Shown here one piece after another: positions 37,370-48,929 of a DNA stretch of 64,000 bases; the stretch's first letter is position 1; each line of letters starts with the position of its first letter. The stretch comes from Emydura subglobosa (Eukaryota; Chordata; Testudines; Chelidae), in assembly GCA_007922225.1 (NCBI GenBank), contig ML679941.1:55267849-55331848 (forward strand), given 5' to 3'. Position numbers and translations under genes: made by a program. Under the pieces are notes generated by a model. That model searched no databases. It saw only the letters and a list, made by a program, of their open reading frames with translations, and was not told the origin of the DNA.

Positions 37370-39480
37370 CTGGAGGAACTGAAGAAAGAGGAAGAATGTT
37401 TTAAGAAGTGTGGGTCCTGCCCAGCTGTCTTTCTGGCATGTGATGACTACATGTGCTGCATCAAGTGCCTGGAAGAGTAACACTCACCTTCTGGGTGCTT
37501 GATCTGCCGAAACTGTACTGACAGGGAGATTTGCTTGAAGGTCCTTCTTCTAAAAAATCTCTTGAGGCTAAACCCTCTGGATCCGATCAGGCCTTGCATC
37601 GTAGGTCAAATAGCCTAGTGTCTGGCCCTATGGCTGACAGCACCAAGAGACTGAAGTGCTCCAAGAAGCCACAATCTCTCTCTAGATTAGGTTTGGTTTC
37701 TGTGGCTCCCTCAGCCAAGCCCTAAAGCTATGGATATCCAAATTGAGGACCATGTGACTGCCCTGGTTATGGAAGAGAAGTCGAGAGACAGTTGTACCAT
37801 TATCCCAGGTGCCATACCTTGCTCCTCCCAGCTGTCCGACCCTAATATAACCTCTGCAGCTGTGGGATCAGAGTTGGTTCTGACTTTAATTTCCGAATCT
37901 AGGAAGATGGAATTGTTTGAATATGGGCCGTCAACATGCTTGGTATCTATTGCAGTGCCGAGGGAGACCCAGCAGAGACACAATGGCTGATGCACAGGAA
38001 TTGACACTGCTATCAGCTCCGTTCAGATCTAGAAATCTGTTCTGCCCTTGCATTGGTAGCAGGGCAGATGGATTTGTTTAACATCAGATCTGATGTTACC
38101 CACGTCTTTTGATCCACTGTTGTTCCAGCTATGTCCTTGGTTCTGGAAAACTCCATCATTGCAGCAACCCAGGTTCACCTTTTGGCTGTAGTTTGTTCGT
38201 TGGTTACAAGTGTGAAATGCAAAGTTTCCAGAAGGAGATATTTTTCCCTGCTTCCAAGATCTTCCTTGTCTCCTGTTAAGAAGAAGAAGCAGATGGTGCT
38301 GCTGGTCTTTCCCTGGAATACCCTATGCTGTTTTCTCCTGCATGCCTACAGAGTCCCCACAAATAGCTGGATCTCCCTACTTCTGTCCAGATCCCTGTTG
38401 CATTCTAATTCAGATCCAGATCTTTAGCCTTTCCAGGAGGAGGATAAAGGAAAAATACAGAGACCCGTGGTTTACCTGCCTCCTTCAGGCATGTTTCCAA
38501 ATCCCAGTTGTTGGGGAGACTGGTAGTCCTGGGGCTTATGGCCTTATTGCGGGCCACCTTGGGAATTTTTATCAACTATCCTCTGCATGAATGAAGTGGT
38601 ACTGTTTTGTCTGCAAAGGATCTGGCAGTCCAGAGCTTCTCAAATCTGACTCCTCTTGATCAGTTATTATTACAGACAGTGATGCCTGAAGTGTCTGAGG
38701 AAGAAGGCAAGGAGGTAGCTCCTCTCTTTGAGCAGGGGCATTTGGAACCTCACTATGCACCTGATTTAGCATTAGATGAACACATGGGGTGGCCTCTGCC
38801 TCCTATTGTTCTGAGAAAGCTTCGCAGTTCCACGGTTTGGTAGATCTTATGGTGTTCGCTTTAAATCTTCCTGCAGTGCCTGTTGAAGAGACTTGTGACC
38901 TGTCGTTTGATATCCTGTGTCCTACGTCAGGCCATAGAATATGCTTACCCATTTTTGGACGGTTTGCTACAGCCAGCTAACTCTGTTTGGGCAATGCCTG
39001 CTTCTTGTCAACCTGCTTCTAAGAAAGCTAATAAGTTGTATTAGACCCCTCTGAAGGGTTTCCTTACTTTCATACCCACCTGGTCCCTAATTCACTGATA
39101 GTGGCTGCTGCCAGTAATAGGGCAAGATCTGGACAATCACACACTACTCTGGCTGATAGAGAAAGGAAAAGAATTGATTTATTGGGGAAACATGTTCTCT
39201 TAATCATTCCTTGGTTATTAGGGTGGCGAATTATCAGGTGGTCATGGCTCTCTACCAGTTCTATTTATGGGAAAAGATTGTATTTGTTCTTTCAGGACTT
39301 ACCTGACAAGAAAAAGTTGGCAAATGCCATGTTGGTGCAGGACCAAAATGTGGCCAAGCATTCCCTCTGGGCCTTTCTGGACACTTCAGAATCTGCTGCC
39401 AGAGCATTGGCATCTGCTGTGACCGTCAGGAGGTGTGAATGGCTTTGTTCTTCCTCCCTGACTCTCAGACACACAGATTA
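37370..39480 (+). pseudogene. DIRS gag-like ORF1, broken
   Basis: The N-terminal part (37403-37515) has a Cys/His-rich pattern (C..C, then DDYMCCIKCLEE, then a stop, HSPSGCLICRNC), as in DIRS gag proteins with a D.C..CL....H.....C..C arrangement. Downstream frames give the conserved C-terminal gag region at about 39150-39460: a DLLGKHV segment, then PDKKKLANAMLVQDQ and ESAARALASAVTVRR. The latter two align with the usual DIRS gag stretch of that form. Several frameshifts and stops interrupt it, so it cannot be made as one protein. It would have packaged the element RNA. Confidence 0.75.
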
Positions 39481-39799
39481 AGTTGGAGAATCTCCCCTTT
39501 GAAGGGATTACTGGAAAAATTAAAGGAAATGTGGTTGACAGCCATCTCTCTAGGTCTGACTTCCTCTGCTAGTAGGAAACATTTATTTCCTTTTTCTAGT
39601 ACCAGAGTCCTAACCTCAGTCTTCATCTTATTTTTCTCAGAGATGCCAACATAGTAAGAGGCCTTTCAAACAGAGGACTAAGCTCAAATAACCTGCTGCT
39701 TTGTCAGCATCTTTGTCAAGGAACAGCAAACCTCAATTTTGTTGAGGCTATCGAGAGTCAAGAACCAGCTAGTCTGCCCCCTTCTTTTTGGAGAAGAAA

Positions 39800-40720
39800 C
39801 TAGTTCTCTTTATGAAAGCATGGAGACTAATTACATCAAACCAATGGGTTCTATCGACTATAAAAAGGGGCTGTGTCATAGAGTTCGAACGATTGCAGCC
39901 TCCCCATTCCCCTGCAAGTTCCTCTTCAGGGAACCCTTTCATGAGACTATTCTCCTTACAAAAGTAGAAAAATTGCTTCCGATAGGGGCAGTCAAGGAAG
40001 TCCCTAAATCCCTGAGGGCCAGGGCTTTTATTTCTGTTACTTTCTGGTGCAGCAGGAAGATGGTGTTTTTTGTCCAGCACTAGACTTAAGGGACTTGAAC
40101 AAGACTTAAGGGAACTTCTACATTTGGAAGTCCTGTTTTCTATCTGTTGACTTTGGCCTCCATAATCCCTTTGCTATTGATCAAGGATTAATTTGTGACT
40201 TGATTTTAAGGAAATGTTTCCTGTTCCATTTTTAATGCTCATTGCCAGTACCTCCATTTTTTGTGGCTGGACACCATTTCCAGTACAAGGGGCTTCCCTT
40301 TTAGCTTCTGCACAGCACCCAGAGTACTTACAAAATGGTAGCAGTTCATTTGAGGAATCAGGGTATTTTCGTTTATCCTTCTTTGGATGGTTGGCCACTG
40401 AAGGCCACTGTACACTAAGACTTGTTAAGCCATTTTGTTTTTACAGCTAATTTCTTTTCAGGTCAGTTATCTGTCCTACTCCAATGGGTTCTCTTTATAA
40501 GTTCTATATTGGACTCTGTGGAAGGCAGAGCTTTTTCTACAAGAGGACAAATTTCTCAAAATGAGTCAGTATCTATTAAAGATTCCACAGGCTTCTACTC
40601 AGAGAGTGAAACACTTTTAGGGTCTCGTGTGCCTGATGGCAGCCACTACTTACGTGACTCCATTTGCTTGTCTCAGAATGAGATCTATGCAGCACTAGGT
40701 CTCAGGTCAACAGAATAAGT
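39800..40720 (+). pseudogene. DIRS reverse transcriptase, broken
   Basis: Several frames together give the DIRS RT series: VEKLLPIGAVKEVPKS (39968-40015), then CPALDLRDLNK (40072-40101), GFPFSFCTAPRVLTK (40290-40335) and LDSVEGRAFLPED (40508-40545). LMAATTYVTPFACLRMRS (40635-40688) is the segment just before RNase H. At the catalytic YLDD position the frame reads FILLWMVGH, so the metal-binding aspartates are lost. The order and spacing match a DIRS polymerase. It is inactive. Confidence 0.8.
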
Positions 40721-40929
40721 CAGTACAGTCTCCATATGCTGATCACTGTACTTTAGAACATCATAGTCTACCTGAAATGATGGCCAGTACGAACAAATTT
40801 TGCCAAAAGGTTTATAGTTTAATCCCCAGGACCTGCCTCTGATGGTAACATTGGATACATCAGTAAGGGTTGGCAGGGGCTCATCTGAATCAGTTGACAA
40901 TTTGAGAGCATTGGTCTTATCAGGAAACA

Positions 40930-41210
40930 GCCCTGCATATAAATATGTTGGAACTCAGGGCTGTTCATTTGACCCTCAGGTCATTCCTTCACCTAAAAAG
41001 AAAGTTTGTGCAAGTGATGATAGACAATGTATTGTCTATGTATTACATCAACAAGCAGGTGAGTGCTCGTTCACTCTCCTGTGTGTGTCTCACATTCTGC
41101 TCTCCTATAAGTCTGTGGGATTGGTGTCTCTCCCTGTGGCCCTGCATCTAGCAGAGAAAAACAATGTAGTTGCAGATGGGCTGAGCAGAGACAGCTTTCA
41201 GTGCATGAAT
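40930..41210 (+). pseudogene. DIRS RNase H domain, degenerate
   Basis: ELRAVHLTLRSFLHLKRK and then VMIDNVLSMYYINKQ (40948-41060) carry the conserved glutamate and the D-N of the RNase H active-site motifs. The region ends with NNVVADGLSRDSF (41162-41200), the usual closing motif (N..AD.LSR). Moderately preserved, but the frame is shifted in the middle. Confidence 0.8.
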
Positions 41211-41519
41211 GGTCCTTAAAGGGTCAGTTGGTTCAGACCATATTCTCCAGCTGGAATTGACCAGAGATGGGTCTGTTTACAACAAGGCCCAACAAAAAGT
41301 GTTGCCCCTTTTTGTTCCAGAGCTGGCAGGGACAGTTTCTTCCTGTCTGATGCTGTGCTACTGCACTGGAGAAAAGGTTTGTATGCCTTTCTCCCCTTTC
41401 CATTGATCTAGAAGGTAATGAGAAAGATACACCAGGACACGACTAGGATATTCTCATTGCCCTGGCATGGTCGTGGTAACAGTGATTTATGCATCTCCTT
41501 TAGTTGTCTAGAGGAGTTT

Positions 41520-42625
41520 ATTTGTGTCTTCCTCAGTCACCAGACCTACTGTCTCAGCTGAAGGACAAGATTTTTCTCCTAGACCTAGCATCTCTTCATG
41601 TGACATTGTGGGCGGTTGGACTGTGACATTCTCTGCTCTTGAGTCATGTTCTTTCTGTGCAGGGTGTACTAATTAACTCTAGAAAACAGTCCATTAGAAA
41701 TTACCATTTAAAGTGGTCCAGATTTCAGGGATGGGTGAAGGGGAGAACCTTAATCTACTTCCATTCCTTGTGTTTTGAAATAATTAATGTCCTTAATCCC
41801 AGAGTTATCTAATTTATCATTAAAAGTTCATTTGGCAGCCAGTTCAATATATCATACTTTAGTTGATGGTAGAATGGTAGGTCATTTGTTCCTTGTTCGG
41901 TCAAAAAGTTCATGAAAGGTTTATTAAATGTGTGTACCTCTGTTAGAGATCCTTCTTGGGATCTCAGTTTGATATTGGCCATGCTGGTAAAATTACATTT
42001 GAAATCTTGGCTGAGTGTTCTCTCTATCACATATCAAGACAGCCTTCAATATTGTTATCACACCGGTCATCAGAGGTAGTGAATCAAATGCTTTTATGGC
42101 AGATCCAGCTTTCGCATCTTTTCATAAAGACAAATTAATTCTCAGATGTGATGCCAGGCTCTTACCTAAAATGGTGTCTAATTTTCACATTAATCAGACT
42201 ATTAATTTGCCATTTTATTTTCCCTAAACCACATTCTCATAGGAGGGAATCTGTTTTACATACTGTGTATGCAAGAAGGACCCTTGCTAATTGTTGAAAT
42301 AGAACTAAGTTTTCATAGATTGTTGAGATTTTTTTTTTTTGGTTTTGCACTAAAAATCAGATGTTTTATATAGTTTCCTCACAGATTATATCTTTATGGA
42401 TTAAACAGTGTATTGCTGAATATTACATGTTAGCAAAAGGTCCTGTGCCTGCTTTGATTTGACCACATGCCACAAGGACTTCTTTCTTTGCTTGTCTTAG
42501 GCAGATACCAATTACTTAAATTTGCAGGGACGCAACTTGGATTTAGGTGCATGCTTTCACTAAGTGCTGTTGTTTGGACCTGGCCTTTACAGTAGTCAAT
42601 GGATTTGGTAAAGTGGTGCTGCTGT
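41520..42625 (+). pseudogene. DIRS tyrosine recombinase, broken
   Basis: The N-terminal part reads VLINSRKQSIRNYHLKWSRFQGW (41668-41737, across frames), the start of the core-binding domain. KVHLAAS and then a YHTLVDGRMVGH stretch follow at about 41826-41890. The catalytic part includes LSHIKTAFNIVI (42018-42053), the position of the first conserved arginine region, and LLPKMVSNFHINQTINLPF (42150-42215). The C-terminal box reads PHATRTSFFACL, then ICRDATW..VHAFTK, then FGKVVL (42465-42617). It keeps the H..R and W positions. Frameshifts and stops inactivate it. It would have integrated the circular cDNA. Confidence 0.75.
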
Positions 42626-42696
42626 GTCTATTCAACTAGGGCTCTGTTTCTGCCTTCTGGTCACTTTTCTGCACTAATCATCAGTCTGTCTCATAA

Positions 42697-43025
42697 GTGG
42701 GAATATGCAGAGCCACTCAGAGAAGAAATGAAAGTTAGTTACTTGTAACTGAGATTCTTCAAGGTGGCTCTGCATATTTGCACTTCCTACATGCCCTCCC
42801 CTCTCTCTGATCCCTGGTTTATTCTGTGTTTGGCTTTGCACTGGAAGGAACTGAGGTGGGGATGGTGCTCCTCTTTCTGCATAGCCTCATCTCAGTACAT
42901 CAGTGATGCTGAGGAGAAGGGGAAGTGGCGTGAGAGTGCCCTATTGCAAGGCACCACAAAGTGGTGCAGAACCTATAAGTGAATATGCAGAGCCATCTTG
43001 AAGAACCTCAGTTAGAAGTAAGCTT
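42697..43025 (+). repeat. DIRS right terminus with self-inverted repeat
   Basis: Contains three copies of the terminal motif tgcagagcc/ggctctgca, at 42705-42714, 42766-42774 and 42982-42991, in alternating orientation. The outer two (42741-42780 and 42977-43020) form a hairpin of about 40 bp with a 200 bp loop. This serves as template for end completion in DIRS replication. Confidence 0.65.
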
Positions 43026-43035
43026 CATTTATAAG

Positions 43036-43449
43036 TAGGGATGTAAATATCGGTTACAAAAGGAAACCATTTAAACTATTGAAATTATATTGGTTAACCA
43101 TTTAACGGATATAATTTTGTGTCCCCTCTCACACACTCCATCCTCTCCCCATAGTCCCATGGTAGCATCCCCAGCCTGGCTCAGCAGGAAACCCCCGGTC
43201 TTGGACCTATGGTCCAGATTCTGCAGCAAGGTGCTCCACAGTGCCTGCAGCAGTGCCTTGGCTTTCCCGGGCGCAACAGCAGCGTGACTGCGGCCGCCTC
43301 TGCCATGGCCCGACACAGTCACCGTGGAGATGGTGAGCCCGCGCCACCAGTTAACCCTTATGCCACCAGTTAACAGATAAGTATTAGATGTAACAGTAAG
43401 ACTATACTTATCAGTTAACCGTTTAGCCGTGTAGTATTTTACGTCCCTA
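43036..43449. mobile_element. Non-autonomous DNA transposon beside the DIRS end
   Basis: Terminal inverted repeats tagggatgtaaatatcgg and attttacgtcccta, with subterminal ggttaaccatttaac/cagttaaccgttta also inverted. The interior is GC-rich. The ends resemble tagggatgt-type hAT MITEs, but no 8-bp duplication is present, so the superfamily is uncertain. Confidence 0.6.
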
Positions 43450-44985
43450 ACAAAGAGACCCTCAAACCATAAATTGTTATAAAATTGTTATAAAATGACA
43501 ATGGCCAGAAGTGGCAGGAGGCTCTGTAAACAAGCAATTTTTTTTGGACCCTCCATATCCAAACGTCTTAGTGGGGTATTTCCTTATTCTGGTGAAAGGA
43601 AAGATCTTTTCTTGTTGTCCTTTCTACAATTAAAGCAGTTAGTTTGTTTCATGTTGCTGTGACTTCCTCAAAGGTAACACTTATGTCAGATATTGTCTCC
43701 AGTTTCCTATATGATGTAACAGAGAGGTGCTGAGAGTTAGAATATTCACCAAGAAACTGTGATAATCAAGTGAGCAGAGGCAAGTTCACAATTCAGTAAA
43801 AGAGCAGTAGGCTAAATTGCGGTGTTGTGTGTTAAACATAACTTTTTGTTAGTTTCTGTGGTGATTTTTACTTAATTGATTGCCTGATATGGCCCTGGAT
43901 CTTCTAAAGGCTTTTCTAAATGCCAAAGGCGTATTGGCCTAGTCTACGAAACAAGAAATTGAATTGGAAATATTTATCTTAATCTTAGACTAAGATCTAT
44001 TAATATAATAAGATTTTGAGGGAGAGTTTTACTAATCAGTGGAATGTGACTCCAAAATTCTAGCATGGGAAGTGACAGAATTAGAATATGCTGTTTCTTG
44101 AATTCCTATGTTGTTGTGTGTGTGTTTTATCCAAAACCCCAAACCCTAAAGTTCCTTTTATTGTACTGAACAACCTATTTAAGCCTTGTTACTATAACTT
44201 CATAGAATTGTTAGTTCAGTATCTAATATTGAATGCAATAGCTTCTTTTGTACGTATTTTATTATAAATCTGAGTGAATATCCTGATCTAGCTATGGGAC
44301 TAGTCGTCAATCTACAGTTTAGCAATTCTAAATGTGGTGATTTATTTTTGAATAACCACTACGAAAAGAGAGTCAGTATTACTGGGTAAGATGACAACTT
44401 CTTCTCAGATGAAGAGCCTGCATTCAGATCATACATAAAGACTTGAATTACTCACCACAAACCGAACATAAGTTTGCAATTTTTAAAGGTTAATTTAAAC
44501 ATGCAGTTGAATATCTGCTCCTTAAATCTAGATATCAACAGGAGAAATGAGACTATGATAAGAGGAATTATTAAATCATCCATGCATTCCTGCATTCAAA
44601 ATTCTTGCTCTTTTTTTTCTTTTTAAAACCAGCCTAAATGTGAACATAGATTGGAAACTGAACACCTTATTACAAATTTTGTCTGACAGACTGTCAGTGC
44701 CACCATTTTCTCCTCTTGTAGAAATCAATTCTGCAAAAAGTGAGACTATTCATGCTACTGACTAGAAGAACTTTTAAAAACTGAGCTGTAAGGGAGATTC
44801 ATATGTCACACATTTTCTTGGGGATAAAGTAAAAAACATTTAAATGGGAAAGACAAAATGAATGAACAGTTAACAGTTGAGTTTCTGTGGGATTTTAGCC
44901 TGAGAGGAGAGTGGTGATTTTGTGTTCTGTAGACACTTGAGTTTTGAATAATGTGTTCCAGGTGTGTGGTTTGATCCAGTGCTTG
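43450..44985 (+). other. Intron-like sequence, nothing recognised
   Basis: AT-rich DNA between the DIRS-flanking transposon and the LINE. No feature that I can support. Confidence 0.5.
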
Positions 44986-45204
44986 TTGATATCCCTTAAA
45001 AAGGGGGATGGTGCTGTCCTAGTTTGGATAGGTTTAAAAGCCAGTCACTAGCAAACATTCGAGTAGCTAATAGTAGTGTTTCTGTGGGAGTTTGTAGGTG
45101 AAGATTTGGGGGAATTTGTGTATTTTTCTTTAGGAGTAAAAACTAGGAAGAGAATATGATGGCAATGGCTATTGCACTAGAAGTGACCTGAGGAGGAGCG
45201 GAGA

Positions 45205-45515
45205 CAAAGGCTATGTATACATTGATGGCGGCAAATTTGCCGCTGTCAGATTGATTTTTTTTTTTTCCCCCCTGAATCGATTGAGTGGCAGTGAAGACAT
45301 GTTCAATTGATCTGGAAATCGATCTATTAAAACCACTTCCAAAAAAGTGTAGCGCTGTTTCGACGGGAACGCATTTCCTGTAGGCGCAGCGCACTGGAGA
45401 CTGTGTGCTAAAGGGAAGTAACGAAGTTGATGGGAGTTACTCAAGCTACTCTTCATAGCTTGTGTAACTCCTGTTGACTGCTGCCGAATTTGCCAGCAGT
45501 GTAGACCTGCCTAAA
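45205..45515. repeat. Harbinger-like MITE inside the LINE 5' part
   Basis: Opens aaaggctatgtatacattgatgg and closes ccagcagtgtagacctgcc. Its subterminal ggcaaatttgccgc answers gccgaatttgccagc. It contains gatctggaaatcgatc in the middle. Confidence 0.65.
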
Positions 45516-45659
45516 GCAAATGGTTGGATGTAGAAACCGTAGAATGCACATCATTCTTGAGTGGGTACCTGATGAAAGCTACTTATTGGTGATATGTCAC
45601 TTGATAGAGTTTATGGCAGAAAAGAACTAAGGATTAGAGATGTAGGTGGAGCTGACAAT

Positions 45660-46440
45660 AGAATTCAGAAGGGATTTGAAAGTATAATGCAGGAAAAGAG
45701 AAAAGTAGTGGTATAGACAACTTGAGGTTTACAGTTAACTGCTGAACTAAAGGACCTGGAGGGTGGACTGCCAGAAGAGGAGGGTGATCCATGGAAGAAT
45801 GTGACTGGCTAGTGGAGGTGAAATTGAGCTGAATAGCAGGTTTGCTGCTTTGGGAAGTGAGAAGGAGAAATAGGCAAAAGATGGGGTTGTGAGGAAGAAA
45901 AGAAAGGAAGCCAGTCCCTGAAAAAGAGCAGAAGAAAGGATGAAGGTAGCCAAGGACCAGAGTCCATGGAAAAATGAGGATGATGAACAGGGAACTGGGG
46001 GAGAGAACATAAGACACATTCATACTAATACCAGGAAGAGAGAGGTTTATGTGACTGTGGACTCCATACTAAGAAGAATCAACGGCGTGTGTTACCAGAC
46101 CAGATCCAGAAAATAGAAGTGTGTGCTATCTGCCAGGAGCAAGGTTTCAATGGAGTCAGTGGATGTGAGATTGGAAACAATTCTGATGGGAACTGGGAAA
46201 AAGCGACTGATTGTGCTATATGTGGAATGAATGACATTGCTGGATTCCCACTGGAATGGCTGAAGGACAGCTACACTAGGTTGAATAAAATGTTTAAAGA
46301 AATGGAAGCTCATATGATCATCAGTGGAATACTTCCAGTCTCTAGAGAAGGAGGGTGAATCATGACAAAATAATGAAGATGGCTCAAGAAAAGGTTTGGG
46401 GATGATTGGCCATTGGGAGGCATTCACAGAATACTATTTT
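45660..46440 (+). pseudogene. LINE ORF1 remnant (esterase-like)
   Basis: Across frames it reads VYVTVDSILRRINGV, then a GTNDIAG-equivalent (ggaatgaatgacattgctgg, 46218-46237), followed by FPLEWLKDSYTRLNKMF and MIISGILPVSREGG (about 46238-46358). The order DS, then G.ND, then a V.SG.LPV segment is the layout of the SGNH-type esterase domain found in ORF1 of CR1-clade LINEs. The catalytic segments are damaged and there are several stops. The upstream part has acidic, low-complexity codons typical of the ORF1 linker. Confidence 0.6.
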
Positions 46441-46739
46441 TGACTGATGCTGTCCATTTTAGTATCTGGATATTAACCTTCTGGGATCAAGGCTGTCACA
46501 ACTGATAAGAAGGTATTTAACCTAGAGATGAGGGGAGAAGGGTGGGGAAGACTTGTATAATCTCCACACCTGGCTTCAAAACACATAAGGAGGAAAATAG
46601 TAAATTGAAAATATAGTAAGAGAAAGCAATGCCAAAAGGTAATGGAATGGAAAGTAAGTAGAAAAGAAATACAAATATAGATTGTAATAGTGGTCAAGTA
46701 GGTATTATAATTAGTGGAAGGACTAGAACTAATCCAGCT

Positions 46740-47540
46740 AGAAAACTGGGTGAGGTCTGAGGGAAACGATTGAAATGCCTGTACATGAATGCAAGGAGTC
46801 TGGGCATTAAAACGGAGGAACTGGAACTGCTGGTGCATGAAGTCAAACTGCACATTATATGGGTTACATAAGCCTGGTGGAATAGCACTCATGACTGGAA
46901 TACAGATATTGAAGGGGATGTGCCAATTAGGGGAGAGAGAGAAATGAAGGTGCTGGAGTAGTGTTTACAATATCATTACTGTACCACTATAAAGAAATAC
47001 ACAATAGTATGGACAAAATAAAATCTGTGTGGGTCAAAATCACTTTGAGGAAGGATTGTAAAAGAATCCCACTATTGGGTTAGTGTCAAGAGTCTGCTAT
47101 AGATTCCCAGAGTCAGACTTGGATGTGGGTACATGTATCTTTAATTTTATTAGAAAGAAAAATACTACCAGGAATTATGCTATAATAGCAGACTTTAATT
47201 TTCTGGGTATAGATTGGAGAATAAATGCCACTTTTATTGTTAGTGCCCAGTTATTCCTGGACATGATAGACAACAGTTTTCTTTTAGTCATTGAACCAAG
47301 AGGCACTGCAGTTTTAGACTTTGTTTGGGAAGTAGTGAGGCCATCGTAGAAGAGTTGAACATAGGAAGTAACTTGTAATCAAGTGTTCAGGAGTTGATTC
47401 AGTTTGAATTAATTGGAAGGATAATCAAAACCAGGTAGTCAACTATGGTATATTATTTCAAAATGGTATATTTTGGAAAATTAAGGGAATTAGTTAAAGA
47501 AGTCAGCTGAACTGAAGAACTCAAAGGGTAAATGTGGAGG
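46740..47540 (+). pseudogene. LINE ORF2 endonuclease (APE-type) remnant
   Basis: Frames give LKCLYMNARSLGIKTEELELL (46771-46833), then HIIWVT.AWWNSTHDWNTDIEG (46852-46917), then SVWVKI (47022-47040) and a degenerate ADFNFLGIDWR (47190-47220). These are the N-A-S, T..WW, V.WVKI and GDFN..DI.W motifs of the apurinic-like endonuclease. Stops and indels are common. Confidence 0.75.
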
Positions 47541-47544
47541 AGGC

Positions 47545-48138
47545 TTGGAATTTATAGATTTATACATTCTGAGGCCAGGAGAGACCATTGTGATCATCTA
47601 GCTTAACCTCCTATATGACACACACACTATAGAATTTCCCCCAAAATAATTCTTAAAGCACATATTTTAGAAAAATATCCAATCTTGATTTAAAAATTCC
47701 CAATGATGGAGAATCCCCCATGACACTTGATAAATTGTTCCAATGGTAAATTGCCATCATTGGAAATGAGGCGCATTTTTTTTAACAGTCTGAATTTGTC
47801 TGGCTTCAACTTCTAGCTATTGGGTCATGTTATATCTTTCTGTGCTAAACTGAACAGCCAATTATCAAATATTTATTTGCCATGTAGGTACTTATAAACT
47901 GTGATCATCATCCCTTAACCTTCTCTTTGTTAAGCTAAATAGAGTGAGCTCCTGGAGTCTGTCGCTATTAGGCCTTTTTTCTAATCCTTTAATTTTTCTG
48001 GTGATTCTTCTTTGAAGCCTCTCAAGTTTATCAGCTTCTTTCTTGAATGTTGGCACCAGAACTTGACACAGTATTCCAGCAGCAGTCACACCAGTGCCAA
48101 ATAACCTTTCTGCTCTCTCTGGAGATTCCCTGTTGATT
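47545..48138 (-). mobile_element. CR1 LINE 3' end (antisense), inserted in the older LINE
   Basis: On the minus strand, 48060-47892 encodes the C-terminal RT tail FKKEADKLERLQRRITRKIKGLE, then LTLFSLTKRRLRDD, a CR1 hallmark. It is followed by the short CR1 3' untranslated region, ending toward tctgaatgtataaatc near 47555. The plus-strand reading (ggccaggagagaccattgtgatcatctag and onward) is very close to the common turtle CR1 consensus as I remember it. The CR1 is 5'-truncated as usual. The host LINE resumes immediately after 48138. Confidence 0.85.
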
Positions 48139-48139
48139 T

Positions 48140-48627
48140 TTTTCGTCAGGAAAAAAAACTGCTTGCAATTTGCATTGCAAGCCGGGGGAGAAACTTTTAG
48201 GGAAAGGCTGCACACCCAACTGGATGAAAAGGTTATCAGCAGTAATTAGAGATCCTATAAGGAATAGGGGGAAAAAAAAGGAGTGATCAGCAAAGAATGC
48301 TGCATCTTGGAGGTTAAATGTATGAATAAAGTGAGAATCGCTAAACGTCAACCTGAATTAACTCTTGCCAAGGAAATTAAGTAATGAGGGGGTTTTTTGT
48401 GTATAAGGAAATGAGGAAGGATGAGATTGGGCTACTATGCAGTGTGAATGGGGAGGAGATTTAAAGATAATTTAGGTATGGCCCAAAAACTAAATTAATA
48501 CTTTGCCTCAGTTTTAAATAGCAATGATAATATGGAAAATGGATATGCAGGCAGGTTGGCTGATGGCAATGAGTGTAGAGAAATAGAAATTTCCATACCT
48601 GAGGTGGAAGAAAAACTTAGGAAACTT
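48140..48627 (+). pseudogene. LINE ORF2 middle segment
   Basis: In broken frames it reads PNWMKRLSAVIRDPIRNRGKKKE (48209-48277), INSCQGN, WATMQCEWGG (48427-48460), then EIEISIPEVEEKLRKL (48579-48627). This is the stretch linking endonuclease and RT in CR1-clade LINEs. It ends exactly where the Harbinger begins. Confidence 0.6.
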
Positions 48628-48929
48628 TGGCCATACACCTCAAACCTGGGTCTATGCAAGTTACATCTGCATATATTGCAGGTGTCAGTATATTGCTTGT
48701 GCAAGTGCTTAGGTGGCTCCTTGCATCGGTGCTGCACATACTTCCCAGGAGTGAGTGTATCTATGCATAGTGCAGTGCATCATGAGTAGGTAGCCCAGTG
48801 TGCCACTTGCCACCATCCAGCACAGTTGTTTGGGAAGTTTTGTTAATGCATGGTGGGACAGAAATGGGTCGTGTGGGGGGTGATGGAGAGCAAGGGGTAA
48901 AGTTTTAGCATGCAACTTTCTCCATCCCA

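Larger units (their letters stand above)
37064..43025 (+). mobile_element. DIRS-type tyrosine-recombinase retrotransposon, degenerate
   Basis: An element of about 6 kb with all the DIRS coding parts in order on the plus strand: gag-like, reverse transcriptase, RNase H and tyrosine recombinase, all broken by stops and frameshifts. The left end ggctctgcatgttcccac (37068-37085) is matched in inverted orientation by gtgggaatatgcagagcc (42697-42714), the inverted terminal arrangement typical of DIRS. The right end also folds on itself: 42741-42780 is the reverse complement of 42977-43020. DIRS elements integrate with a tyrosine recombinase and leave no target duplication, so none is expected. Confidence 0.85.

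Noticed and set aside
37395..37530. Cys-rich segment as a host zinc-finger exon with an acceptor at 37363
   Set aside because: The following 4 kb are DIRS polymerase and recombinase in the correct order, so it is the DIRS gag Cys/His region.
45634..46023. 129-codon minus-strand frame with signal-peptide-like start
   Set aside because: It is antisense to the LINE ORF1 remnant, whose acidic purine-rich sequence gives Ser/Pro/Phe-rich antisense frames.
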